Below, piece by piece: positions 1-8,421 of a stretch of 48,208 nt of DNA. Position 1 is the first letter of the stretch. Every line of letters starts with the position of its first letter. A program made the position numbers and the translations under genes. Location of the stretch: contig DASXUF010000075.1 in the NCBI GenBank assembly GCA_036504975.1, forward strand, positions 1 to 48,208, given 5' to 3'. This DNA comes from Candidatus Binatia bacterium. Lineage in GTDB: Bacteria > Desulfobacterota > Binatia > UBA9968. The notes beneath the pieces were generated by a model that was not told where the DNA came from, ran no database searches, and worked only from the letters and a program-made list of their open reading frames with translations.

Positions 1-83
1 TGGCCGGCAATGCCGTCGAGTTCTTTCATCTGAAGGATACAGTGCCTGAAATTCAGGAGCTGAAACTCGTGCGGAGGGCTTAA
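1..83 (+). CDS. C-terminal end of an unidentified protein, possibly amidohydrolase
   Basis: An open frame enters from the left edge (first full codon at 3) and stops with TAA at 81-83, leaving 26 residues that contain GNAVEFFHL and end in LVRRA. A GNA-x-x-FF segment near the C-terminus is common in PF04909-type amidohydrolases, and another member of that family lies at 18074-19111, so this is a reasonable guess but no more. The gene lies upstream of and in the same direction as the SBP gene at 185. Confidence 0.4.
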   Translation, partial: AGNAVEFFHLKDTVPEIQELKLVRRA

Positions 84-120
84 GCGATGTCGTTCCGAAT
101 CTCCGGGCAAAGAATTTCGG

Positions 121-232
121 AGAGATCCTTCACTCCGTTCAGGATGACAGAGGGGGAAGCTTGCACCAATCGTGGAAGGTAAGGATGGCGAGACGCACTT
201 CTGTCATTCTGATGAGCGCAGCGAAGAATCTC
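121..232. repeat. Inverted pair of dispersed repeat arms spanning the SBP start
   Basis: The left arm at about 121-150 (containing TCCTTCACTCCGTTCAGGAT) is the approximate reverse complement of the right arm at about 199-232 (CTGTCATTCTGATGAGCGCA followed by GCGAAGAATCTCT). The arms face each other across about 50 bases. The right arm lies inside the predicted N-terminus of the next gene and encodes its SVILMSAAKNLS segment. Similar arms are familiar from many environmental bacterial genomes; that comparison is from memory. Confidence 0.6.
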
Positions 233-1351
233 TCTTTGTCTTTTTTCATTGCGGCGCTGTTATTCATCCTCGTTGACTCCTTGCCTGTCCTCGCCGCCGA
301 ACCCAAAAGCGATTGGAAGGCGGAATGGGATAAGACGGTTCAGGCGGCGAAAAAAGAAGGCCAGCTCACCGTCTATTTCTGGGGCTCGCCGCTGATCCTC
401 GAGGCGGGAATATTTCAGAAGGCCTACCCGGAGATCAAGATCACGACCATACAAGGCATGGGCACCCAGCTCATGCAGCGCATCCTGGCCGAGCGCAGAG
501 GCGAGAAATTTATTCCGGACATCTATATAGCCGGCATCGCCTCGATGCAGGTGCTCCACAAGGCGAAGGTTTTCGATCCGATCAAGTCCGCTCTGGCTTT
601 GCCCGAGGTGGTCGATCCCTCCAAGTGGTGGAGAGGCGGCCAGCTCTATGCCGATACGGAGCGGAGCCATCTCTTTACGTTTGCGAAGAGCCCCGACTAC
701 GGCTCGATCGCTTACAATTCCAACCTGGTCAATGCAAAAGAGTTCCGCTCCTATTGGGATCTGCTGCAAGCCAAATGGCGCGGGAAGATCGCCGTGCAGG
801 ATCTCCGCGGCGGCGGACCGGGAAGCACCCAGGCGCGGTTCTTTTATTACAATCCGGACATGGGCGCAAAGTACCTGCGCAAGCTCTACGGCGAGATGGA
901 TGCGACGTTGTTTCGCGACAACCACCTGGCTCTGGACTGGCTCGCCAGCGGAAAACTTCCCATCGCCTTTTTCGTTCAGAGCCCCGAGGAGCTGCAAGAG
1001 AAGGGGCTGCCGGTCGAGCCCTTCAAGGCGGCGATGAAGGAGGGAGTCGGCCTCTCTTCGCGCGTCGGTTTCATCGCCCTGATGAACCGCGCGCCGCATC
1101 TCAACGCGGCCAAAGTCTTCATCAACTGGTTTCTTTCGCGCGAGGGACAGGAGTCATTCCAGAAAGTCCAGTTCCATGCGCGCAACCCCGTCGATTCTCT
1201 CAGGATCGACATCGCCAAAGATTATATCCCGATAGCGGACCGGCGCGTCGAAGGCGTGCGTTACCTCGACGTGGACGATCAGGATTTTTTGGATCCCGCT
1301 CCTGCGCTGCAAGTCATCAAAGACACTCTGGGTGAAGGCAGGAAAAATTAA
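185..1351 (+). CDS. ABC transporter substrate-binding protein, Fe3+-type (SBP family 1)
   Basis: Predicted periplasmic solute-binding protein of about 388 residues. A hydrophobic signal segment (FFIAALLFILVDSLPVLAA) is followed by the WKAEWDKTVQAAKKEGQL start typical of the Fe3+/AfuA-like group. The C-terminal FINWFLSREGQ motif is shared with the SBPs at 1403, 30257 and 36513. I chose ATG 185, preceded by GGAAGG, over TTG 161; ATG 212 is also possible because the codons between come from a dispersed repeat arm. The next SBP follows after 51 bases in the same direction. No permease or ATPase is adjacent, so the cognate transporter is unknown. The ligand is unknown; members of this fold bind iron complexes but also many organic anions. 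Confidence 0.85.
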   Translation: MARRTSVILMSAAKNLSLSFFIAALLFILVDSLPVLAAEPKSDWKAEWDKTVQAAKKEGQLTVYFWGSPLILEAGIFQKAYPEIKITTIQGMGTQLMQRILAERRGEKFIPDIYIAGIASMQVLHKAKVFDPIKSALALPEVVDPSKWWRGGQLYADTERSHLFTFAKSPDYGSIAYNSNLVNAKEFRSYWDLLQAKWRGKIAVQDLRGGGPGSTQARFFYYNPDMGAKYLRKLYGEMDATLFRDNHLALDWLASGKLPIAFFVQSPEELQEKGLPVEPFKAAMKEGVGLSSRVGFIALMNRAPHLNAAKVFINWFLSREGQESFQKVQFHARNPVDSLRIDIAKDYIPIADRRVEGVRYLDVDDQDFLDPAPALQVIKDTLGEGRKN

Positions 1352-1402
1352 CGATCGTGGCCGCGGCTGCGTCGCAAAAGCTGCAATGACCGGAGGCGCC
1401 TG

Positions 1403-2509
1403 ATGCAAGCATTGTTTTTATTGCTGGGTCTTTTCCTGGCGACGGCGGGCGTTGCGGGAGCGCAGCCCCGAAATTGGCAAGCCGAGTGGGAGAAGATCGT
1501 CAAAGGCGCCAAAGCGGAAAAGGAGGTGATGGTCGGGTGCGAGCCGGGGACTGACAACCAGGCCGCCGTGATGGAATTTTCCAAAGCGTATCCCGACATC
1601 CAGCTCAAGCTCGCGCCCATCGGCGCGCGCGATTTTGCCAACCGTGTGCTCGCCGAACGGCGGGCGGAGAAGTATTTGGCCGATGTCTTCAACGGCGGCA
1701 CCACTTCGCCGTCACAGGTTTTGGTCCCGGCCAAGGCGCTCGATCCGATTCGCCCGGCGTTCATTCTTCCCGAAGTCGCGGACGAGTCGTTTTGGTTCAA
1801 GAAAAAATTCCACTTCGCCGACCGCGAGGCTCAATACGTTTTGCTTGCCGCCGGCACCGTCATCAACGACATCGCGGTTTATAACACGAAGCTCGTGAAG
1901 CCCGACGAGATGCGCTCGTTCTGGGATCTCACCAACCCCAAGTGGAAAGGCAAGATCGCCGCGTACGATCCGCGACTTCCCGGCGGCGCGAGCAACGACA
2001 TGCGGTTTCTCTACTACAACCCCAAGCTCGGGCCGAAATTCATCCAAAAGCTTTTCGGGGAGATGGAGGTCGCGATCGCGGCCGACCGGCGCCAGGTCAT
2101 TGACTGGCTTGCCACCGGAAAATACGCGCTCGCGCTTTTTGTCGGCCGCGAAGTGGACACGGCGAAAAAGCAGGGACTGCCGATCGACGACCTGCCCTCG
2201 CTGAGAGCCGAGGGGGCGCATCTAGCGACGGGCGCCGGCTCGATCGCGCTTATCAACCGCGCGCCGCATCCGAACGCCGCGAGAGTTTTCATCAACTGGT
2301 TTCTCTCGCGCCAGGGACAGATGGCCTGGCAGAAGCACAACGACCGCAACTCGCTCCGCACGGATATTCCCAAAGACGTCCTCACCCATTGGAAGGACCG
2401 CGTGCCGCAGGAAGACGGCGACTATATTTTCACCAACCTCGCCGATTATGACGATCTGACTCAGGGCCGGAAGATCGTCGAAGAGGCGTTGAAGAAGGCG
2501 GGGAAGTGA
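1403..2509 (+). CDS. ABC transporter substrate-binding protein, Fe3+-type, paralogue
   Basis: A 368-residue paralogue of the preceding gene. It has a clean signal peptide (LFLLLGLFLATAGVAGAQP), then NWQAEWEKIVKGAKAEKEVMV, an internal FWDLTNPKWKGKIAAYDPR segment and FINWFLSRQGQ near the C-terminus. GGAGG lies 6 bases before ATG 1403. The pair probably arose by tandem duplication. Two further decayed copies of this gene's last about 35 codons lie downstream at 3295-3410 and 3441-3532, beyond a toxin-antitoxin pair. Ligand unknown; probably periplasmic. Confidence 0.88.
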   Translation: MQALFLLLGLFLATAGVAGAQPRNWQAEWEKIVKGAKAEKEVMVGCEPGTDNQAAVMEFSKAYPDIQLKLAPIGARDFANRVLAERRAEKYLADVFNGGTTSPSQVLVPAKALDPIRPAFILPEVADESFWFKKKFHFADREAQYVLLAAGTVINDIAVYNTKLVKPDEMRSFWDLTNPKWKGKIAAYDPRLPGGASNDMRFLYYNPKLGPKFIQKLFGEMEVAIAADRRQVIDWLATGKYALALFVGREVDTAKKQGLPIDDLPSLRAEGAHLATGAGSIALINRAPHPNAARVFINWFLSRQGQMAWQKHNDRNSLRTDIPKDVLTHWKDRVPQEDGDYIFTNLADYDDLTQGRKIVEEALKKAGK

Positions 2510-2547
2510 GAGTTAGATAAAGCTCTTCGCGTTCCATAGCGTTCGTA

Positions 2548-2874
2548 TCATGCCGATCGTCGTTCCACCGGGAGGAAACGAATCTCGACGCGGCGGTTCA
2601 GAGCCGCCGCGATCCGGTTGAGCATTACCAAGGAATGGCCTTCATAATCCGCATTCTCGAGGCGACAGATGACCGATGCCGTGGTGCCGACCAGTTTTGC
2701 TAGCTGCCGTTGACTAAGACCGGCGTGAGTCCGTAAGGCGGCGATTTTTCGCGCTACCTGATCGTTTGCCCGCGCCGTCTCCAGACCGGCAAACCGTAAC
2801 GGCTTGTCCTCATAGTAACGGCGATGGAGAATTTTTACTGCATCCGTCGTCGGTCTTCTCTTTCTTTTCCGCAT
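2548..2874 (-). CDS. higA: HigA-type XRE-family antitoxin
   Basis: A 108-residue protein with a helix-turn-helix of the Cro/C1 (XRE) type at about residues 40-95: IAALRTHAGLSQRQLAKLVG, then TTASVICRLEN, then LNRIAAALNRRVEIRF. It starts at ATG 2874, two bases after the TGA of the toxin gene (TGATATG arrangement), so the two are translationally coupled. Toxin-first order is characteristic of higBA. The protein should neutralise the HigB-like toxin and repress the operon; the palindrome at 3255-3278 is a candidate operator. Confidence 0.85.
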   Translation of the reverse strand: MRKRKRRPTTDAVKILHRRYYEDKPLRFAGLETARANDQVARKIAALRTHAGLSQRQLAKLVGTTASVICRLENADYEGHSLVMLNRIAAALNRRVEIRFLPVERRSA

Positions 2875-2875
2875 A

Positions 2876-3244
2876 TCAGCTCTCCTTGTAGGTGTGTCGT
2901 TGCGGCTCCAATTCGAACTTGCGGTTTCTCCGTATCGCTTCCTCTATATCGCGCGGCGGCACTTCGCGCTCCTTGACCAGCCCATTAGCGAGCACCGCTG
3001 CCATCCGGCCGTGAAAAAAGTATAGGATGCGATAATTCATCCCCCGGAATCCGACACGCAGCTCGTAAATGCCGTCTCGCAGGTAATCCGCTTCGGGACG
3101 ACGTAATTCATGGCCGAGATCTCGCAATCGCTCGATGCGTACCCGGAGCTTATCCTGGAGTTTGGCTGGAAGACCATCAAACCAATCGAGCACCGGCACG
3201 GTGTTTTCGTCCTCCTGGTAGAAGACAACCGCGATTTTGGGCAT
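2876..3244 (-). CDS. higB: HigB-type toxin (RelE/Gp49 superfamily mRNA interferase)
   Basis: A 122-residue protein with the Gp49-like layout: VLDWFDGLPAKLQDKL near residues 18-33, then YLRDGIYELRVGFRGMNYRI and LYFFHGRMAAVLANGLVKE. The ELR...YRILYF pattern is the RelE/HigB beta-sheet that acts on ribosome-bound mRNA in characterised relatives. The AGGGTGAG sequence before ATG 3244 can serve as the ribosome site. The gene is first in the higBA pair. The pair sits between an intact SBP gene and decayed SBP 3' copies, suggesting it arrived together with a local rearrangement. Confidence 0.85.
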   Translation of the reverse strand: MPKIAVVFYQEDENTVPVLDWFDGLPAKLQDKLRVRIERLRDLGHELRRPEADYLRDGIYELRVGFRGMNYRILYFFHGRMAAVLANGLVKEREVPPRDIEEAIRRNRKFELEPQRHTYKES

Positions 3245-3254
3245 CTCACCCTAG

Positions 3255-3278
3255 GATGTTCGCATTATTGCGAATATC
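3255..3278. promoter_or_regulatory. Palindrome upstream of higB, candidate HigA operator
   Basis: Two 10-base arms, GATGTTCGCA and TGCGAATATC, flank a TTAT centre; they are reverse complements with one mismatch. The site lies 11-34 bases upstream of the higB start codon and is followed, on the minus strand, by a TTGACC hexamer at 3279-3284 that could act as a -35. Autorepression through such palindromes is known for HigA proteins. Binding here is inferred. Confidence 0.6.
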
Positions 3279-3294
3279 GGTCAAGAGAGGCGGA

Positions 3295-3410
3295 AAAACC
3301 GCGTGCCGCAGGAAGACGGCGAGTATCTTTTCACCAACCTCGCCGAATACGATGATCTGACTCCGGGCCGGAAGATCGTCGAAGAGGCGCTGAAGAAGGC
3401 GGGGAAGTGA
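3295..3410 (+). pseudogene. Duplicated 3' remnant of the SBP gene at 1403
   Basis: The frame from 3303 encodes 35 codons (VPQEDGEYLFTNLAEYDD, then GRKIVEEALKKAGK and TGA) and differs from the last codons of the 1403-2509 gene at only a few positions. It has no start, signal peptide or upstream body. It is the tail of a third SBP copy, left after deletion or after arrival of the higBA segment. Confidence 0.85.
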
Positions 3411-3440
3411 GTTGCTAACCGTCTTTCGAAATTTGAAAAC

Positions 3441-3532
3441 TGCGTACCGCAGGAGGACGCGACTATTTTTTCACCAACCGCCTGAGTACGATAATCTCAC
3501 TCTGGGCAGGAAGATCGTGAAAGGGCGCTGAA
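3441..3532 (+). pseudogene. Second, more degraded SBP 3' remnant
   Basis: Resembles the same SBP tail (GCGTACCGCAGGAGGACG, then TTTTTTCACCAACC and GGCAGGAAGATCGTGAA) but carries several small deletions that break the frame. It is the oldest-looking member of the tandem set. The rest of the stretch up to 3608 shows nothing recognisable. Confidence 0.75.
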
Positions 3533-3608
3533 CGGGCGGAGAGTCGTTGCAGCTTGCGAGCCATAGCACCAGCCGCCGATACCAATTCAGCCTTAAGTAT
3601 TTCTCAAA

Positions 3609-4165
3609 TTACTCCAAATCCCAGTACTTCTTGTCTACTCTGATTCGTGTAAGTCTTTGGGGCTTAATCCAGCTTAAAAACGTTGATGCTACTTTCTTCT
3701 GACCGCTCCAACGGAGTGTGTGCATAAGGTGACATTGCTTGCGGGTCCTTGTTAAGGCCACTAGAAATTTACAAATCTCCAGGTCAGTGATATCGCCCGC
3801 TTTGCGTGGCAGGTCTCCTTCGTGCAAACCAACCACGAACACATGTTGCGCTGACAATCCCTTCGAACCCTCGTAAGATGTCAGCCTTATTGAAACCCGC
3901 GGCTCATTGGCTTCTTCAGGTTCGTCAGATATTGATTCGTCGTCTGACGAAGTTTGTTCAGCTTCTGACAACATTTTTTGTCTGTAACTCTCAGGAATTA
4001 ACTTGACAAGCGGATATTTTTTGTCCAAAGAGGTTTTAATGATGTCTTTAAGAAACGATGGTTGATCGGCTTCTATTACAATGTGCCAGCCTAAGTTATC
4101 TTTGCTGTCCCGGTGCAATATCTGTAGACCGTCTTCGCGCCGTATCTCTAGCCCATCGCTCCATC
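3609..4165 (-). pseudogene. C-terminal fragment of a UvrD/Rep-type helicase
   Basis: The frame encodes about 185 residues that match only the last part of a superfamily 1 helicase. RLTSYEGSKGLSAQHVFVVG corresponds to the motif V region, and FLVALTRTRKQCHLM to the VALTRA motif VI region. The Walker A part and motifs Ia-IV are missing. The open frame extends upstream of TTG 4118 through SDGLEIRREDGLQILHRD to about 4165, where it meets the end of the DUF4258 gene. This looks like a truncation at a recombination junction. It may still be expressed but cannot be a working helicase alone. Confidence 0.75.
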
Positions 4166-4167
4166 TC

Positions 4168-4482
4168 TTACTCCTTTCTCAGCCGATAATCGTCCGTCCA
4201 CTTCTCCGGTCGTTTTGACGGATCGTAAACCGTAATCAACAGCACCTCATCGGGTTCGCTCTTCACGGCGCAGACAACATGGATAGGACGCTCCCCAGCG
4301 AACCCAAATGTCAAACAGCTCGGACCTCGCGGATCGTCAGGATAGTTTTCTATAACCTCACAGATGCAGAGAGCCTGTTCAAGTTCCGCAATAGTAATCC
4401 GATCGGCTTGGCGTTCACATTCGGCATGCTTTGAAAATTCATTCCCCAACTGCACCAGCTTCCGTATGATTTCATTATCCAC
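4168..4482 (-). CDS. DUF4258 domain protein
   Basis: A 104-residue protein with the DUF4258 signature: HAECERQADRITIAELEQAL, then IENYPDDPRGPSC, IHVVCAV and ITVYDPSKRPEKWTDDYRLRK. Family members are small proteins usually found next to a YgiT-type zinc-finger/HTH gene in toxin-antitoxin-like pairs. That partner is absent here: the next downstream sequence is the helicase fragment. AAAGGAG overlaps its own stop and could drive translation of a downstream gene that no longer exists. Molecular function is unknown. Confidence 0.75.
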   Translation of the reverse strand: MDNEIIRKLVQLGNEFSKHAECERQADRITIAELEQALCICEVIENYPDDPRGPSCLTFGFAGERPIHVVCAVKSEPDEVLLITVYDPSKRPEKWTDDYRLRKE

Positions 4483-4550
4483 GCTCGTGAGAGAACATTT
4501 TAGGGACCCCGGCTGGTCCAGTCAAGGCTAGGATTTATAGGGAAGAACCG

Positions 4551-5200
4551 TTACGTGTGCTCTTTCTGCAGGAACCAATCCGTCGGGATTTCCTTGCCGA
4601 GGCCCAAGCGTCGCGCGTTGGCGAGGATGCGCGAGCCGGTGGCGGCGTGCTGGACGCCGAGTCCGATGTCATTGCAGTGAAAGGTGATCTCGTTTTCGCT
4701 CTGCCGGCCTTTAATTTTTCCGGTCAGCAGCTCCCCCAACTCGCGCATCGATTGCCAATTTAATTTCTTGGATTTTTTGTTGATGTTGCTGCCCACCGTG
4801 TCCATGTGCTTGCCCATGACGTAATCGCGCACGAGGTCGCTTGCGCGCCGGCGAAGGGCCGCGCGTTGACCACGACCAGATCGCAGCGTGTAAAGCTCTG
4901 TCGGTCGGCTTCGACGATGTTGATGCTGCCGAGGTGCGTGCCTTCATTGAGCCATTTGGCTTCAAACACCGGCGTGAGTGAAGTCGTAGCGCTAACCACG
5001 ATGTCGCGCAAGAGCTCTCGCGCATTCGTCTTGATCCTTTCGTCGGCGCCATATTTCAGCAGCGGAATGCCGGTCTCGGTGCGCGGCGAATTGATCGCTG
5101 CGCCTTTTCCCAACTCGGTAAAGGCTTCTTCCATGGCGTCGATATACCCCTTGGCATCCAGCGCCTGCACGACCTCTTCAGTGTTGAGGCCCAGAGTCAT
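4551..5200 (-). pseudogene. Broken ornithine cyclodeaminase/mu-crystallin family gene
   Basis: The frame starts at ATG 5200 after AAGGAG and encodes an N-terminus (LNTEEVVQALDAKGYIDAME) followed directly by a C-terminal half (DIVVSATTSLTPVFEAKWLN). The central part of the Rossmann domain, more than 100 residues, is missing. Near 4790-4840 the frame shifts and the tail continues as DYVMGKHMDTVGSNINKKSK to IPTDWFLQ. The intact homologue at 16751-17851 has 366 residues and a matching tail (IPTEWFTQ). Two independent lesions mark this as a pseudogene. Confidence 0.85.
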
Positions 5201-5333
5201 TCGCTGCGCTCCTTGTGAGAAAGATCCGGCTGGAAAATAGGGCAAAGCGGGAAAGAAAACAACAGACAAGCGCAAATGCGGCTCCGCTCTTGGGTTTACA
5301 AGTCGAGGGATACAAGGCATATTTGTTAATCCG

Positions 5334-6509
5334 ATGGCACAAAGCGAAGGAAGCCCCTCCTCTTTAATCGGCAAGCTACCAAAAGGCCGCCCCACCCATT
5401 GTCAGATCGACCTCGCGGCCCTGCGCTGGAACTTCGAGCAGGTCAGAAGCGTCATCGGACCGGGAATCAAGATCCTTTCTGTGGTCAAGGCCGACGCTTA
5501 CGGTCACGGCGCGCCCGAGGCAGCGGCGGCGTTGGCGGAAGCTGGCAGCGACGGCTTTGGCGTGGCCACGCTTGAAGAGGGAATCGAGCTGAGAGAAGCG
5601 GGGATTCACGCGCCGATCCTCGTACTGACCGCCATCTACCCCGAACAGCTCGAAGAATTTTTTCGCCACGATCTGACCCCGGCCGTGAGCGATCTTCCGA
5701 CGCTGTTTGAGTTGGACAAGCTCACGCAAAAGAGCGGGCGCATGCTCAAGTTCCATCTCAAGGTCGATACGGGTATGGGAAGACTCGGTCTTTTGCATTC
5801 GGAGATCGATTCCTGGCTGCCCGAGATCCTCAAGTGGGAAGCGCTGCATCTCGGAGGACTCTTCTCTCAGCTCGCTCACGCGGAAGACGCCTCGGGCGAT
5901 TATACGCACACGCAGATTGAGAATTTTGCGCGTGTGATCGGGCGGCTGCGTGTCGCCGGCTTCAACCCCCCTCTCATTCACCTGGCCAACAGCGCCGGAA
6001 TCATCGGTGTTCCGAACGCTCACTTCACCATGGTCCGTCCCGGGCTGATGCTCTACGGTGTTCATCCCGAGCCGGCGATGGTCTGTCGCGTCGAGCTGAG
6101 ACCCGCGCTCTCGTGGCGGACGCGCATCTTGCAACTGAAAGAACTGCCCGCCGATTCCAGTATAGGATACGGACGGACTTTTGTGACGAAGCGAAAAAGC
6201 GCGATCGCGATCCTTCCCGTCGGCTACGCCGACGGCTATCAGCGGCTGTTGTCGAACCGCGGCGCGGCATTGGTGCGCGGAAAGAGAGCGCCGGTCGTCG
6301 GCAGAATCAACATGGATTTGACTATGATAGATGTTACCGATATACGAGGAGTGACTCAGGGAGATGAAGTCGTTCTTCTCGGCAAACAGGGAGAGGAGAC
6401 GATCTCCGCTGACGAGATGGCCGGCTGGGCGGATACCATCTCTTACGAAATTCTCACATCGATCAGCGCGCGGGTGCCGCGCATTCATTCAAATTCGAAG
6501 GAGGGTTAG
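5334..6509 (+). CDS. alr: Alanine racemase
   Basis: PLP-dependent racemase making D-alanine for peptidoglycan; cytoplasmic. The 391-residue length is normal. The PLP-binding lysine is K52 in SVVKADAYGHG, and the second-domain catalytic tyrosine is Y279 in SIGYGRTF. MVRPGLMLYGVHP and GRINMDLTMIDVTD are further family signatures. The first about 15 residues before PTHCQIDLAALRWNFEQV are extra, so the true start may be slightly internal. purH follows after 6 bases, implying co-transcription. The gene diverges from the broken cyclodeaminase gene across a 133-base gap that must hold its promoter. Confidence 0.95.
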   Translation: MAQSEGSPSSLIGKLPKGRPTHCQIDLAALRWNFEQVRSVIGPGIKILSVVKADAYGHGAPEAAAALAEAGSDGFGVATLEEGIELREAGIHAPILVLTAIYPEQLEEFFRHDLTPAVSDLPTLFELDKLTQKSGRMLKFHLKVDTGMGRLGLLHSEIDSWLPEILKWEALHLGGLFSQLAHAEDASGDYTHTQIENFARVIGRLRVAGFNPPLIHLANSAGIIGVPNAHFTMVRPGLMLYGVHPEPAMVCRVELRPALSWRTRILQLKELPADSSIGYGRTFVTKRKSAIAILPVGYADGYQRLLSNRGAALVRGKRAPVVGRINMDLTMIDVTDIRGVTQGDEVVLLGKQGEETISADEMAGWADTISYEILTSISARVPRIHSNSKEG

Positions 6510-6515
6510 CGAAGC

Positions 6516-8087
6516 GTGGGCAAGATCGAGAGGGCCTTGATCAGCGTGTCGGATAAAAACGGGCTCGTGCCGTTCGCCCGCGCGCTTTCGGCGCTGGGAG
6601 CTGAAATCATTTCCACCGGCGGAACGGCGGCGCTGCTCAGGAAAGAAAACGTCGCCGTGAAAGACGTCGCGGAAATAACCGGCTTCCCGGAGATGATGGA
6701 CGGGCGGGTCAAAACGCTGCATCCCAAGGTCCACGGCGGGATTCTCGCTCTGCGCGAAAATGCCGAGCACGTCGCGCAGATGAAAGCCCACGGGATCGGG
6801 CGCATCGACCTGGTCGTGGTGAATCTCTATCCGTTCGAGGCCACGGTCGGGCGCGGGGCGCCGTTTCGCGAGATCGTCGAGCAGATCGACATCGGCGGCC
6901 CGTCGATGGTCCGGGCGGCGGCGAAAAATTTTGCCCACGTCGGCGTGGTCGTCGATCCGGCCGACTACGAGGCGGTGATCGCGGAGCTCAGGGAGAAAGA
7001 CGAGCTTGCCGACGCGACGCGCTTCAATCTGGCGCGCAAGGCTTTTCGCCACACGGCGCGCTACGACAGCGCGATCTCCAACTATCTCGATTCTCTGGAC
7101 GCCGAGAAGAAACCCGGCCGATTCGGCCAAACCTTGAGCCTTCAGTTCGCGAAGATTCAAGACCTTCGTTACGGAGAGAATCCGCACCAGAGCGCGGCTT
7201 TTTATTCCGACGGTGAGATCCGCGGCCCTTCCCTTGCCCGCGCCAGGCAGATTCAGGGAAAAGAGCTGTCGTATAATAATATCCTCGACGCCGACGCGGC
7301 GCTGCGCGTGGTGTTGGAATTTTCCGACATCGCCACGGTGGCGATCAAACACAACAATCCCTGCGGCGTCGCGGTGTCGCAAAAGTCGCCGGCCGATTCT
7401 TTTCGCAAGGCGCGGGCGTCGGACCCGGTGTCGATCTTCGGCGGCGTCGTCGCTTTCAACCGTCCCGTGGACGAAGAGACCGCCAACCAGCTGAAGGAGA
7501 TTTTTCTCGAGATCGTGATCGCGCCGTCGTTCACGCCGGAGGCGAAGGCGGTCCTATCGTCGGCGAAGCGGCTGCTCAACATCCGCCTGTTGGAATTGGA
7601 CATCAAGGACAAAGAGGTCGGCGGTAACGATCTACGCCGCGTGCGCGGCGGCCTCCTGGTTCAGGACTGGGATACGGGGACTATCGATGTGCGAACGTGT
7701 AAAGTCGTGACCAAACGGCAGCCGACGGCGGAGGAATTGAGCGCGATGGACTTCGGCTGGCGCGTTTGCCGCCACGTGAAATCCAATGCCATCGTCTTCA
7801 CGTCGCGCGACCAGGTCCTCGGCGTCGGCGCGGGACAGATGAGCCGGGTCGATTCTGTGAAGCTCGCGGTGATGCGCGCGGGGATTCACGGCCTCGACCT
7901 CCGCGGCTCGGTGGTCGCCTCGGATGCTTTTTTTCCTTTTCCAGACGGCGTCGAAGAGGCGGCGAAAGCCGGCGCCAAGGCCGTCATCCAGCCCGGCGGC
8001 TCGATCAAAGATTCCGAGGTCATCGCGGTGGCGGATGCGAACGACATGGCAATGGTTCTTACCGGGATGCGCCACTTCCGGCATTAG
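6516..8087 (+). CDS. purH: Bifunctional AICAR transformylase/IMP cyclohydrolase
   Basis: Catalyses the last two steps of purine synthesis, from AICAR through FAICAR to IMP. The 523-residue length matches the family. The N-terminal MGS-like cyclohydrolase domain shows [10 protein letters not shown] and [15 protein letters not shown]. The transformylase domain carries the catalytic Lys-His pair in AIKHNNPCG, with [14 protein letters not shown] following. It starts at GTG 6516; AAGGAGGG lies about 10 bases upstream, overlapping the end of alr. It probably shares a transcript with alr, and other purine genes (purD, purE) lie 0.6 kb downstream beyond the hicBA insertion. Confidence 0.96.
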   Translation: MGKIERALISVSDKNGLVPFARALSALGAEIISTGGTAALLRKENVAVKDVAEITGFPEMMDGRVKTLHPKVHGGILALRENAEHVAQMKAHGIGRIDLVVVNLYPFEATVGRGAPFREIVEQIDIGGPSMVRAAAKNFAHVGVVVDPADYEAVIAELREKDELADATRFNLARKAFRHTARYDSAISNYLDSLDAEKKPGRFGQTLSLQFAKIQDLRYGENPHQSAAFYSDGEIRGPSLARARQIQGKELSYNNILDADAALRVVLEFSDIATVAIKHNNPCGVAVSQKSPADSFRKARASDPVSIFGGVVAFNRPVDEETANQLKEIFLEIVIAPSFTPEAKAVLSSAKRLLNIRLLELDIKDKEVGGNDLRRVRGGLLVQDWDTGTIDVRTCKVVTKRQPTAEELSAMDFGWRVCRHVKSNAIVFTSRDQVLGVGAGQMSRVDSVKLAVMRAGIHGLDLRGSVVASDAFFPFPDGVEEAAKAGAKAVIQPGGSIKDSEVIAVADANDMAMVLTGMRHFRH

Positions 8088-8108
8088 CAATTCCTGTCCA
8101 AGGTCCGA

Positions 8109-8136
8109 TTGACAATGATTTCGTAGCGAGTATTCT
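8109..8136 (+). promoter_or_regulatory. Sigma70-type promoter of hicBA
   Basis: TTGACA at 8109-8114 and TATTCT at 8131-8136 with a 16-base spacer. The expected transcription start (about 8143) falls only one or two bases before the hicB ATG at 8145, so the mRNA may be leaderless. Confidence 0.55.
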
Positions 8137-8144
8137 TTTCCCAA

Positions 8145-8420
8145 ATGCTGCAACGAATATACAGGGTGGAATTTGAAACCGACCCGGAGACTAAGCAGGT
8201 CACCGCTAAGCTTCCAACCTTGAACCATACCGCGGACTTTGGGGGAACCGCCGAAGAAGCGCTCACGAATCTTAGAAAATTAGCAAGCGGCCTCATTGAG
8301 GTACTTTGGGACGAAGGGAAAGAAGTTCCCCCGAGCGACAAGACGGAGAAGGGCGGAGTCTTTTTGTCGATTTCTTTGGCAACAAAGGCAGGTTCAAAGG
8401 CCAAACGGGCTCGAAGATAA
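8145..8420 (+). CDS. hicB: HicB-family antitoxin
   Basis: A 91-residue protein of the HicB partial RNase H-like fold: YRVEFETDPETKQVTAKLPT, then the DFGGTAEEALTNLRKLASG helix. It has no clear C-terminal HTH or ribbon-helix-helix domain, only a basic tail (KAGSKAKRARR), so repression of its own operon would need that tail or the partner. The hicA start follows 2 bases after its stop. The antitoxin-first order is the reverse of the common hicAB order but is known. Confidence 0.75.
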   Translation: MLQRIYRVEFETDPETKQVTAKLPTLNHTADFGGTAEEALTNLRKLASGLIEVLWDEGKEVPPSDKTEKGGVFLSISLATKAGSKAKRARR

Positions 8421-8421
8421 A

